The notes under the pieces were generated by a model, which worked only from the letters and a program-made list of their open reading frames with translations, had not been told where the DNA came from and searched no databases. 64,000 nucleotides of DNA from Sordaria brevicollis (lineage: Eukaryota > Ascomycota > Sordariomycetes > Sordariales > Sordariaceae). Below are positions 46,022-57,800 of this stretch, one piece after another (position 1 is the first letter of the stretch; the number at the start of each line of letters is the position of its first letter). The DNA lies in assembly GCA_033439795.1 (NCBI GenBank), contig JAUTDP010000010.1, positions 2,356,001-2,420,000 on the forward strand, written 5' to 3'. The translations under genes were made by a program, and so were the position numbers.

Positions 46022-48162
46022 TCACCTGTAAGCGCCGGCACCGCCCCTGTAAGAGCGGTAAAAGCTCTGAGCGTTATCCGACTCGTTGGGACCAGCATGC
46101 GAACCCATGCCGCTGGTGGCCTTTTGGGCAGCGGCCACCTTGGCTTGGAGGGCGGCGGCGTTCTGGTCGATCCATTGGAGCTGGGTGAGGTGGCCGTTGA
46201 GGACGCGGACGATTTGGCTGAGCTGTTTTGTTTGTGGAGCTCGTTAGTGAACTGTCCTTAATAATAAGTGAAGAACGAGGGAGACAGTAAACATACCGGA
46301 TCATCAGGCTTGCTCCCCTTGCTCAACGAGCCACTCATATCGTTAATCTCCTTGATCATCTTGGTCAGATCCTTGCCCATCTCATCCAGCCTGTCGGTGA
46401 GCTTCTCAGCAAGCTTATACGTCCTCTCGCGCTCCTGATCGGGACCCAGGCCGCCATCGTTAGCAGCCGATGAAGACTTGTTCTCGCCACCAGAGTTGGC
46501 ACCGGAGCCAAGCTGCTGCTTCTTGAACAACTCCTCCAGCTGCGCCTCGTACTGGTCCAGCCACGCCGTCAGCTCGTCCTGCTGCGATTCGACACCGGAC
46601 AGCTGGCGCTCAATCTCGTTGCTGGCCTTCTCGGCCTCGTACGTGCTCGTGTATAGCTTCTGGATCTTCTCGCCATTCTCAACCAGCATACGGTCCCACT
46701 CGGCAACCTTGGCGGCTTGCGACTTGAATTCCTTTTGGTACTTTGACAGGTCGGTAGCCCAGCGGGTAATGATCTCGTCCATCGTCTTGTTCTTCAACCG
46801 TGGGAGAGTGGAAGTGGGGCCGGTCGTCGTGGAGGCGAGGTTACCGGCGGTGGTGGTGCTGGTGGTGCCAGCGGCGGGGGTAGTCGTCGAGGTGGTGGTA
46901 GTCTCGGCGGGCTTGGCTCCTCCGAAGAGACTGCTGGTGGTTCCGGCAGTGGCAGTCGTGCTTCCACCGGCAGTAGTGGTAGCAGCTGTGGTGGTGGCGG
47001 GCTTGGTGGTGGCCGCGCCAAAGAGGCCACCAGCAGTGGTCGCAGACGAAGTAGCAGGCGCCGTCGTGGTGGTCGTAGCCGGCGTAGTCGAGCTGAACAA
47101 GCTTCCTGAAGCCGGGGCAGTAGTGGTAGTAGTGGCATCATCCTTCTTAGCACCGAACAGGCCTCCGGAAGTAGCAGTCGTGGTAGAGGCGGCAGGAGCT
47201 GAGGTAGTGGTAGCTCCGCCAAAGAGATTACCCGTCGAAGGCTTCGCAGCTTCGGCCGGCTTGCTTGCGGTGGCGCCAAAGAGGCCGGAGGTCGCTGGTG
47301 CTGTGGTAGTCGTGGCTGCTGTCGTAGCAGGGGTTGTCGAGGCTCCGCCAAACAAACCGCTGCCAGTAGTCGCAGCAGGCTTCGCGCCGCCAAAGAGGCC
47401 GGAACCAGAAGTGGCCGTTGTCGCGGGAGTTGTGCTAGATGTAGAGGTAGTGTCAGCTGGCTTAGCACCAAAGAGACCAGAAGTGGTGCCGGAGGTCGTA
47501 GTCTCAGCTGGCTTCGCGCCGAAGAGAGATGATGTCGTTCCCGTGGTCGCGGGAGCGGTTGTGCTCGGGGTAGTCGAGGCTCCTCCGAAGAGGTTGCTGG
47601 AGGCGGGCTTGGTAGCACCGAAGAGAGAGGGGGCGGCCTTGGAGGCATCGGCAGCAGGTGGTGCGCCGGCGGGGGTAGTCGATCCTAATCCGAACGTGGT
47701 CTTCGCGGGCGTCGCCTGGCTGTTGGAACCGGCTCCGAAGAGACCAGTGGTAGCCGAAGAAGCAGCATTGTTTCCAAACAGGCCTCCCGAAGCAGGAGCT
47801 GATGTCGCGGGTGTGGTGCTGGCGCCGCCGAAGAGGTTCGAACCGCCGGCAGCGGGAGTGGTGGATGTGTTGCTGCTGGTGTTTCCAAACAAACCGCCCG
47901 CGGGTGTTGTGCTGGCGCCAGCAGTGTTGGATGCGCCGCCGAAAAGCGAAGGTGTAGCTGTGGTGGTGGTATTGGATCCGAATAGTCCCCCGGGCTTCGC
48001 CGTCTCTGTAGTCTTCGCACCAAACAAGTTACTGGCCGGCGTGGTCGAGCTCGCTGCTGGGGTGCCGAAGGCTGAAGATCCGAAGAGATTACCAGATGTG
48101 GCAGTCGTTGCTGGCTGGCCCGAGGCCGCGCTAGAGGCTGGTGTACCGAAGAGCCCCGACAT
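46022..48162 (-). CDS. nsp1: FG nucleoporin NSP1 (Nup62 homologue)
   Basis: Exons are 46297-48162 and 46022-46222, with a phase-0 intron after KPDDP, giving 688 aa. The N-terminal two thirds consist of about two dozen GLFG/SLFG/NLFG units with Thr/Ala-rich spacers. The C-terminal third is the Nsp1 coiled-coil domain (KNKTMDEIITRWATDLSKY; LTAWLDQYEAQLEELF). The second exon supplies the end, LSQIVRVLNGHLTQLQWIDQ and a Gly/Tyr tail. NSP1 is the central-channel FG nucleoporin, which assembles with Nup57 and Nup49 and also with Nup82. The repeats here are mostly xLFG rather than the FSFG of the budding-yeast protein. An open frame spans the opposite strand because of codon bias. The divergent partner is the Laa2-like gene. 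Confidence 0.93.
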
Positions 48163-49506
48163 GGCTACTATTATGTGAGGGTGACGATGTTATGTCGAGG
48201 TTTTTGGTTGTTGGTGTTTGGGTGAATGGTTGTCGACAAAAATGCTAAAGTCAACAACAAGCGTCCCACTGCCCCAAGGCTGTTGCGGTTACCTCAACAA
48301 CAGGGAGCGCGGCAACCCAAGCAACAATCGTAGAATGCGACGAGCAAGACTGGTGCGTTATCGGATTGGGCAGTCGATTTTGATGCAATGGTCCAGTCGT
48401 GAAATCGGATCGCGAGTTTGGATGTCGGTTCGGAATCCGTTTGTGGAGTGGACTTTGTTTGGGGCGTGGATTGGGAAAATGCAAAACAAAGTGCAAGCGT
48501 CACAAGTGGTCTGCGAGGTTGTCAAGGTCCCTCTTCGCGACAGGCCTTTTTTTGGAGGTGCTGCAGCGCGCCTGGGACTTTTCCCTTCTAGGGCGCGCAA
48601 GGCCAAGCATTGGGTGTCCCGCTGCTAAGCAACACCAGCCCCAGATGTGAAAGTAATCAGCCTCACTGAACCTCTTGCCAAGCGTGCACGGTTGATCCAT
48701 GTGTGGCTTGACGGGGAGCTTCGAGCGGGAACAACGACAGAGCCGGCGGACATCATGCTTGACTTCCTTGATGCTCCGGCATCTGACTGGACCGTCTCCT
48801 GCAGCACATTACGCAGCGAGCATCCGTACACGGCGGTAGCACCGTACCAGAGAGCAATCTCAAGCGGGCAGAGCGAAGGAACGAAGCACAACTGCGCCGC
48901 GGTCACTCCTGTCCCTGCTGTCCCTGCTGTCTTGGAAAGCTTGGGTGGTGGTTACCCCATGTTCTAGGCCGTCCTGAGCCATCCTTAGCCATCCTCTAGG
49001 CCGCCCGGAAGCTGTTCCTTCTCTCGACTCTCTCCACACATTCGTCTATCGTCTGGACATTGAGATGCCACACAAGTCAGCCGCAACAGTCTGTGTGCAT
49101 ACCCAACCTTGATTTGACCTCAATTCACTCTAGTCACTCTAGTCAGTCAGGCCATTCTGTTGCTAGTTGCAATTGACCTATCTCCTGAAGAGTATAAGAG
49201 AGTTGGCTTACCTACCTCTACATACCTCTACTTCCCCCCTCGTTGGTCTATCGCCATCCCGACTTATACCTACCTAGAAGCACTCCTGCCCGCAGCAGTG
49301 AACATCCCCCCCTCCCCACAGCAACTACATCACTCCTCACATTGCGCCCCCCCTCGATCACCCGATCCCGATCGTCCCATATTTGCCCATCTCTTCCAAC
49401 CATACCTAGAATTTACACTAAATACCCCTCTGTGCTACTCACCATACTCGGACATCATCTTGTTCTTTGATCGTATAGACCACCGCAACTACGTTTCGAG
49501 ATCACA
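48163..49506. other. Divergent promoter region of NSP1 and the Laa2-like gene
   Basis: 1.3 kb. A 106-codon plus-strand frame at 48647-48967 has no recognisable content. Short direct repeats occur near 48905-48925 and 49127-49145. No gene is supported. Confidence 0.55.
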
Positions 49507-51846
49507 ATGGCTTCGCGCAGGAACAGTCTGTCACCTCCCGAGAGGAAGGGAACCGCCGACCCGGGCGCTCATGAGCTACCTGGTAGGTACAACAGCTCAT
49601 AGAGTAACGCATGGAATGTCCAACTAACCATCTCTACACGCCAACAGGCTCCGACAGCGAAGAGCACTACTCCGATGCTATCACTGGCTCAGTTTCCCCC
49701 AAGGCCCCGTCTTCGCCTATTCCGATCACAAGAGTTGAGAGAGTTGACGACAAGCCGGCATATGGAGAGGTCCCGGGTACACAGGCATATGCCATGAGGG
49801 AAGGAGATGCGAAGCCGGATGAGTTTGCCATTATCCCAGACCCCGATGCGAAGCTCTCGACTGAGGACCATGACGAGCGCCGCCCGTCCACTCCCGGTGG
49901 GCGCCCCATTCCCAAGACCGTAGTGGAGGAGACGCCTGATAGCGCCGGTGCCGTCACTCACCCGGAGGTCGAGGCCAGGCACAGGGTTGACAGTCCTCCC
50001 GATATTCTTGTCAAGGCGAATGGACAAAAGATCGAGCATGAGAAGGGTGGTGACAATGATGGTACGGATGCGTAGCACACTTCTTTCTAGCCGCACCCAC
50101 ATTCACACGCACATAAAGCCTGTTTGTTTTTCATGAGTCAGCATCATTCAAATTTATACAAGATCTCCTTTGTATTGACTTTACGTTTTCCTACGTAGAT
50201 ACCTCAATACCACCTGCATTAAAGAGTCCCGCGTCGGTACATTCTAGAGATTCGTCGTCACCTGTTCTAGACCAGCCTTCTGAGGTACCCTCACTGGGAC
50301 CTAGTCTGCTAGAAAAGAAGGAAGGCACTAATGAGGAGTCGAACGATGACGCGCGTGACGATGTCGTACGAGATAGCGCCAAGAGTGACGAACCAAGCGC
50401 CAACGAAGCTGAAGCCAAGGAGGATGTAGAGCTCAAGACTGAGCAAACTAAGGACGGAGAGACGGACGATGACAAGCACGAGGAGAAGCAGCCAAAAGAG
50501 GATGATACCGCAGAAAAGGAAGCCGAAGCAGACGAATTCGAGGATGCCAGCGAAGAGCTCGACAACCAAGATACGAAAAAGGACGACTCAAACGACGAGT
50601 TCAACGAGCCAGAAACAAGTCAAGAGGCTGAAAAGAAGGTAGAATCAGAGGAGGCAAATAAGGAGGATGCCAGCTTCGACAGCTTCGACCAAAAAGAGGA
50701 GAAGGCTGTCGAGAATGATGGGTTCGACGATGACGGATTTGCTGAGGCCGGGGACAAGGCGCCAGACGATGACGGGTTCGGTGAGGACGACTTTGGAGAC
50801 GATTTTGCTGAGCCAGCTCAGGCTGGTGGCGATGATTTCGGAGATGACTTTGACGACTTCGAGGAGGGAGGCGAGACCAACAATGACGCTGACTTTGGCG
50901 ACTTTGACGATGCCGGGTTTGACGACGACGACTTTCAAGAAGCTGAACCAGCACCCGCTCCTGAGCCGCAACCACAGTCGTCATTAGGTTTCGTAAGTTG
51001 TCCCCAACACATTTATCCCATCTAGACTTGACGGCACTAACACTATTACAGCAAATACCCGACTTCACCCACCTCTCCCCCTCCGAAATCCTCTCCCTCA
51101 CCTCTCCCTACCTAAACGCCCTCTTCCCTCCCTCCCCGGACATCGACGACTCCCTCCCCACCCTCTCCGTCTCCAACGGCAACGCCGACCCAATCTTCCA
51201 ACACCCCCGCTCCGCCTCTCTCTGGTCCCAACTTGTCGCCCCTCCTCCCCTCCAACCACCTGACTGGATCCGCTCCCGCATCCGCCGTCTCTTCCTTGTC
51301 TCTCTGGGCGTCCCCGTCGATCTAGACGAAATCCTCCCCGCTTCAAAACAGAAGAAGCTGGTCTTGCCTTCTCTCGACCGCCGCGGCTCATCTACTTCCC
51401 TACGCGGAGACTCCGAAGCCGACTCTGAACGACCCAGCCGCTCACGGAGACCCTCCGCTATGCGCAGCCAGCAACCTTCCGTCGACTCCCGCGGCAATCC
51501 CTCGTCACGAACCCCCTCCAAGACACCCGTCAATAAATCCGTTGCCGCTGCCTCATCTGGCTCCGCCAACCGCTCCTCAAGCTCAGCCCGTAAAGGCCCC
51601 CCTCCCGAACCAGTCTTCGACCTGGTAGCCGCTAAACAGCTATGCGAGACAACGGATGAGGCACTATCAGGAATGACGGATAAGGAACTCAAACTGCACG
51701 TGGAAAAATTAGAGGCCATGAAGGGCGTGGCGGACGAGGTTCTGGTGTATTGGCAAAAGAGGACCGACGAAAAGATTGGCGATCGGGAGGCGTTTGAGGG
51801 GGTGATTGAGAATTTGGTCAAGCATGCTAGGAAGGTTAGGAAGTAG
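49507..51846 (+). CDS. Acidic trafficking protein with Laa2/aftiphilin-like features
   Basis: Exons are 49507-49582, 49648-50061, 50199-50992 and 51052-51846, giving 692 aa in phase. The N-terminal half is disordered and strongly acidic. It ends in a cluster of Asp/Phe motifs (FGDDFAEP, DDFGDDFDDFEEG, DADFGDFDDAGF) that resemble gamma-ear and clathrin-accessory motifs. The fourth exon holds an ordered region (QIPDFTHLSPSEILSLTSPY; PPDWIRSRIRRLFLVSLGVP; LDEILPASKQKK), a basic Ser-rich linker and a C-terminal helical region (SGMTDKELKLHVEKLEAMKG). Yeast Laa2, which joins Laa1 to the AP-1 adaptor, and aftiphilin share this layout. The assignment is by pattern, not by search. If intron 2 (50062-50198) is retained, the protein stops after GTDA. 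Confidence 0.75.
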
Positions 51847-53174
51847 ACGGATGGATGCCCCTGAGCTTGGGAATGAGGATGAGGTGACGGGTGTTGGGAG
51901 TGCGAGTGAAAGACATTGGGTCGGTGAGAAGGAAAGAACCACTTGTGTGGTCCGTCTCGGAAGGAGGTGTATGAACGAAAGGAAGGAAGGAAGGAAGGAA
52001 GGAAAGGAAAAGAAAAGGCCCACAGGCAGTGGGATGTCTGGATATAGGCGAGTGAGAAAAAGGTGTTCGATTCTATGTAAGGGTTTGTTTTATAAAGGAT
52101 AGACTGAGATTATCGTATCAGTTGTTGTAATTAGAGAAGATTTCTGTCATGGATGGCTGGGTTCAGATTGATGATCAAGTGTGATATATATATACCATTT
52201 AAAAAGGGGTCGGTTACATATATAATTAAGAGAATCACAATCAAGGTCACGTATTCTATTGAATATCTTTCGCTACTTCTTCTTGTGTGTCGTACTGCCG
52301 TTTGGATGAAAGGGAAGAAGATGATCTGAAGACGGATGGTACACTAGAGGTAATAGTTTATGGGTGATGAACGACGGGTAAGAAGGAACATGGGAAAAAT
52401 GGGGGGATGTGTAGGAAAGGGTGGGTAAAGTTCCGATGCGAAGTAAATAATGTGTTTGAGAACAAGAGACTGAGATTATGGCAGCCAGTGTTGTGTTTAG
52501 AGAATCTGCCGAAGTGTCGGGATAAGACTGATGAACAAGTGTGATTGCTAGGTGGAAAGGGTAGATAGTGTGGACAACTGAAGGCCAGCTTCAAAGGTTT
52601 TCTGTAGGTGTCTACGACTACATCCTGGTGATTTTAGTCCTGCCATACTTGTTATCGTATAGGGTTTCACTTATAGATGTGGCTAACTGTTAGAAAGCTC
52701 ATTCTATAATCTCTACTCCATGTATTCTTAAATCAAGCTCAGAAGACCCAACATGAACTTTTTGTACATAACCGGTAACACCACGATTCAAACATGCAAC
52801 CTCACCATTCTCATATTCCTCAGTCCTTTCACATATTCGTCCCCTCACCTTCACGTGTAGCCAGTCTTTCTGCTCGCTCCTTTTCGTTTCTTCGCTTCTC
52901 TTCGCTTCCGAGCCCGTGTTGTGCATAAAAATAAGACCATGTACAAATCTCAAGGCTAGTTTTAGAAACACAGGTCCCGGTTCCCACCACGCTACGCCGT
53001 CCCACGCCGTTTGTTGTGTCCGGCGCCAGTTCCATTCTTCTTATTCTTTGATCACATTCCCAACGACTTTTATGTTCATCATTAGAGCAACCAAAAATTA
53101 ACGCCTCCTTATTCTCCTCCATCTCCTTCTTCTTGATCCAGCGATGTAATTGACTTTCAAAAAAATGTCGTCGC
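51847..53174. other. Convergent 3' region of the Laa2-like gene and eIF2-gamma
   Basis: 1.3 kb; no gene is seen. It contains a GGAA microsatellite near its left end. Confidence 0.6.
51978..52008 (+). repeat. (GGAA)n tetranucleotide microsatellite
   Basis: Six GGAA units and a degenerate tail, in the 3' UTR region of the Laa2-like gene. Confidence 0.9.
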
Positions 53175-54831
53175 TTAAGAGGTGGAAGGCTCGAGGGTAA
53201 CACCGCTGTGGCGATTGTTAGTGTATGTTCGGTGAGATAAAAAGGGGGCAACAAAAACTTACGCAGCAATGGTGGCCCAACCGATAAGACGCCAGTGCTT
53301 CTCGATACGTCTGGAAAGGGCAACCTTCTCGCCGATGCTCGTGCAGGCGGGGGAGGTGAGGATGAGCTTGGCGGCATCCTTCTTGATGGCGGACACCTTG
53401 GCACCGGTCGAAGTAGAACCAATGTTGACCATGATGACCTCGTTCTTGGCCAGCTTGTCGACCTTGGCCTGCTTGCCGTCGGCGGTACGGACACCGAGAA
53501 GGCGGCGGAGGAGGTAGAAGTTGACCTCGATCTCCGAGTAGATCTCGGGGAGGCGGCCCTTGAGACCGAGGACGAAACCGACGAGACGATCGGCACGGCA
53601 CAGGGTAGGGTCGATGCGGGTACCGACACCGATGAGACCACCGGGCACGGCGTACTTGAGGTCGTTGGCCTCGGAGTTGAGGGACACGATCCTGCTGAAG
53701 ATGGGAGTGCACTTAAGGTCACCCTTCTCGTCACGGGTGACGATACCGGGACGGATCTCGATCTCGTCGCCGAGCTTGAGGACACCGTGGAGAATGGAAC
53801 CACCGGCAACACCACCCTTGAGCTCGTCGATCTCGGCACCGGGCTTGTTGACGTCGAAGGAACGAATGACGATCATCTGGGGGTCCATGGAGAAGTCCCT
53901 GGGAGGGACGGGGATGGTGTTGACGATGGCATCGTTGATGGCGTCGATGTTGAACTTAAGCTGGGCGGAAATGGGGATAATGGGCGACTTTCCAGCAACG
54001 GTACCACGGATGAACTTGAGGATGGACTCGTAGTGCTGCTTGGCGGCCTCCTCGCGCATGAGATCGACCTTGTTCTGGAGAATGATGATCTTGTCGAGCT
54101 TCATGATCTCGATGGCAGCCAAATGTTCGGAGGTCTGGGGCTGGGGGCAGGATTCGTTTCCGGCAATCAGGAGAAGGGCGGCGTCCATGACGGCGGCACC
54201 TGACAACATAGTGCTCATGAGAATATCGTGACCGGGGCAGTCGACGAAGCTGGCGAGGCATGGTTAGCTGGATGTCGTCGTTGGCGCAAACTATCTTGAC
54301 GGGCAACACTCACGAAACATGGCGCAACAGACGGTAGGTACCCTCGCAACCCTCGCGCTCGCAAGGGGGATCAACCTCCTTCTCGGACTTGTAACTCCTG
54401 TAGCATGTCGGGCGAGGGCATGCTGGGTTGTCGCACTTGTAGATCTTGGCGTTGGCGTAACCAAGCTTGATTGTGATGTTGCGGATAAGCTCGTTCTTGA
54501 AGCGGACAGTCTGGACACCGGAGATGGCTTTTACTACTGTCGACTTGCCGTGAGCGACGTGACCGATGGTACCGATGTTGATGGTGGCCTGTCGCGCAAT
54601 AATCTCGGGGGTGAGGGGGCTGAGGGTCTTGACGTCGAGGTCCTTGGGGTCGGTCTGGGGAGGGAGAGGAGGTCTCTGGACGACGGGGGCGGGAGCCTTC
54701 TTGAGGGCCGACTTGCGAGGCTTGGCCTCAACCTCGTTGTCGGACTCGTGCTGGTCGACGTGAGACTCGTTGTCGGAGCCCGAGTCGGACTCGACAATGT
54801 CGTTGCCGAACTTGTCACCGTTGGTAGCCAT
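53175..54831 (-). CDS. gcd11: Translation initiation factor eIF2 subunit gamma
   Basis: Exons are 54314-54831, 53263-54249 and 53175-53205, giving 511 aa in phase. An acidic and Pro-rich N-terminal extension of about 85 residues precedes the GTPase. Motifs are G1 GHVAHGKST, the zinc knuckle ([11 protein letters not shown], then CEREGC), G3 DCPGH, G4 NKVD and G5 SAQ. Domains II and III follow, ending in [18 protein letters not shown] and VTLEPSTS, the last ten codons coming from a 31-nt exon. The first intron lies just before DCPGH. eIF2-gamma binds GTP and initiator Met-tRNA in the ternary complex. The Ala in GHVAHGK is usual for this factor. The gene stands alone, with 4.8 kb to the divergent neighbour. 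Confidence 0.97.
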
Positions 54832-57800
54832 GATTGTGGATGGGGTGCGGTGATGTGGACTCGGAAGATGAATGTCGCGGGGCAGTAATTTTTTCTTCAG
54901 TTGCTTTCGGTGAACCCCTCTTGCTACTGGTACTGGGCTGTCGAAATCAGGTAGGTAGTGGCCTGCGGCTGGCTGGGCTGCTACACAGTACTTTTCCAGA
55001 CCCTGCTCCTTGGTGTGGGTATGTGTCCTAATTGTCTCCGCAACGGGCGAGGTCGCGATATTTGCAGTGATAGCAGGAGGCGTTGTTGCTAACAGAAAAA
55101 TAGTGGGGTTGCAGAGAAGGTTGAGAGAAGGCTGAATTTTAGAAGACTATGACTGACGATATTTGACTGTGCGACTTTCACTTCCCTTTGGCTTGTGCTC
55201 GTGGACCTCCAGTAAATTTGTGCATCCATAGGCCTAACGCTGCCGGGCAGCTGCGACTGATCTCCCCAGCCCAGCCAACGAACGAGGCGAGCCTCCTTCT
55301 GCGCGTGAACTGCGTGCGCCTGGGCGCCCAATTCTTTGCTTGCCTCTGCCCCACTAAAGCACGGTTTTCGGTTTAGCGTGGATTGCCCCACACTTCCCGA
55401 TAAGCCCGATAAGGATTTCCCGCTGTTATTCCGTCAGTGCTGGAGTCCAGAGCTCGGTCATCGGTTCAACATCATCCACCTCACTTTTGACTAGTTTCAT
55501 CCCATCACGCGTTTTGCTACTCTACATTCTTATCCAACTACCTCAACCCGTTTTCCTGCACTCGCTGAATTTGCGCAGCCAAGGGTTTTCTTGAAGGCAT
55601 TACCCGAACGTTAAGAGGACGCCCACATCAAATCGATCGGCACGTTGACGCCAACGTCTTTCTTTGAGCTCTCGAGAACAATCGTTATTCCGCAAAGGTC
55701 TTCCATTGAGAAGGACATCCTTCGACGCACATACGAACGCTTTCGGGTCGATAGGCTCCAAGTTTTGCGCTCTCGACTATTACGTACAACCATGTTCCCA
55801 ACCGTCAACTCCCATGAGCACTCATGACTCTTGTCATCAGTGATGGCGTCAACTTCACGAACTCAGTTCAAGATTGCGCCAAGGTCTCACTGCTGTTGTG
55901 GTTGAGTTCAAAGTCGGAGCTTATATTGGATATTTCCTTGATCTGGGCCCTCTCCATTACAATCACCAACTCCTGCGCCTCAGGAAGGGGTATAGTCCTC
56001 AAAGGAGCTAGAGTTGGAAGCCTGATCTGGATCTCGAATAACTTGGGGTCGACAAGTTCAGCCAAGTGGCACAGTTACTAACCTCCATAATCGACTGAGG
56101 CCGGGGGTAACAAGAGCTGTGCCCTCGCAAGCGTTTCGGATACATGTTATGATCGTCTATTGGGGGCGAGCCTGCGAGAGTTCAATGGGGAACATGCTTT
56201 CGATATGCTGAGGCTACATCCACTGCTCACCAGCTTCATCATAGCCTTGCTTCGAAGCACCCCCAAGGCCATGTTTCAACTCCAGCCTTGATGCTTGTTG
56301 GATCGGGATCGGGAAGATTCCGGGAACAAGACCTGTCCAGCGCGTACAACCGTCCCTGAGGTTTCGAGAAGCAGTCTACGGATTCAAGCCACAGCCGGGT
56401 TACAAAAATGATGATTGGAGCGGGGAAAACAGGCGGCCGGTTACACGAGACACATCTGCTTGACCGCTGAATGGCCATCAGTCATGGCCACAATCATGGT
56501 TGAATTCCGCCATCGCTGGGTTGGGGTCAAGAGAAGCAGTGTGAGAGAGTCCGTCCGGGACCGGTTGGGAGAGAACGGGGCAAAAACGCCAGAAGATTGA
56601 GATGCAAAATCGGCATGGTCGAGCCCACTCCTATAAATACCTTATCTGGTCTTGTTCGAAGGGGGCATTGTTGAGGTTTTATCCTCTGCAGTGAGCTTGG
56701 TAATGGCCGTTTCACAGCATGATGTATGCAGCACTCTCTACGGCGCTGCTCATCAGAATGGGACTCCTGCTTAGCTCAGTCCGTTCAGGTCAGGTCACCG
56801 AGCCGAGTCCAAAAACCACATTAATGGTGCAATGGGCGATGACTTGCAGCAGCCGAAGTGCGTTTTTCCCCGAGCCACCAAGGAAGCCCAACGGACGGGA
56901 CACGGGTGGCATACAACGCCGTTATGACCGCCCATTATCGTTATGATGGCTATATCACGATAGTAACACCGAAGCTATTGCAACATCTTCGACTCGGCGG
57001 GCTAAAAATACCGAATCAGTGGCGACACCACAATCATGATGGGCTAATTTCTGGCACTTTCATGGCACTCTGTGCTTACGAACACCCGATGGAGGGTGGG
57101 CAATATCTATGTGCTGACAAGTGCAGCACATGGTAACCTCGCTTCCAGACGTTGAGATAGTTTCTCGTCAGAGTTGAGGACGGCATATAGTTGCCAAGCT
57201 ATGGACGGGAACTGGTACGCAAAATTGCCCGTGTTTGTCCGAATTGGAAGATATTTTCGCTTTCAGAAGCGATTTCAGAACAAGGTCATTGTTGCAGTTG
57301 ACAATCAACGAGGGCACTTGTTGACTACCGACCTGATATTCACGGTGCTTACCCTTGCAAGCCCAGAACCTACACACCCCAAAACACCAGCTTGGTATCG
57401 TCATCACTGGGATCAAGCTCTTTGCAGACTTCGTCCTACCCACAGAAACACAGCATCCGTCCTAGCGGTGTACATGTCTTGGTACCATCCCATGCTGTCC
57501 GCTGTGCTACGGAACACCGACGTCGTTGTTCGTCGCTCTGTTCCAGAGGACCCCGCTCCCAGAAAAGCGAAGAACACAAAAATTCAATATCTGGAAGGTC
57601 GGGAAGCAGAGACCAACACGTGTGTGATGGTGCAACATGGAGAAAGTCTCTGAAGAAGTCATCGAATGATTGAGGCCCCGCCTTCTTCAACAACAACACC
57701 TTGGCTTTCACATTCTTGAACATCGTCAACTGACGATTTTCTCCAGAAAAAAGTAAAAGCTACTGTGTCCCCGGCGCGTGATTCCCGCGCGTTCCCGTGG

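Noticed and set aside
46478..48178. 566-codon plus-strand open frame opposite NSP1
   Set aside because: It is the mirror of Thr/Ala/Gly-rich repeat codons. The minus strand encodes clear FG repeats and the Nsp1 domain.
53295..54203. 302-codon plus-strand open frame opposite eIF2-gamma
   Set aside because: Shadow caused by strong codon bias of a highly expressed gene; all conserved motifs are on the minus strand.
57174..57653. 159-codon plus-strand frame in the 4.8-kb gap
   Set aside because: No recognisable domain and ordinary chance composition.
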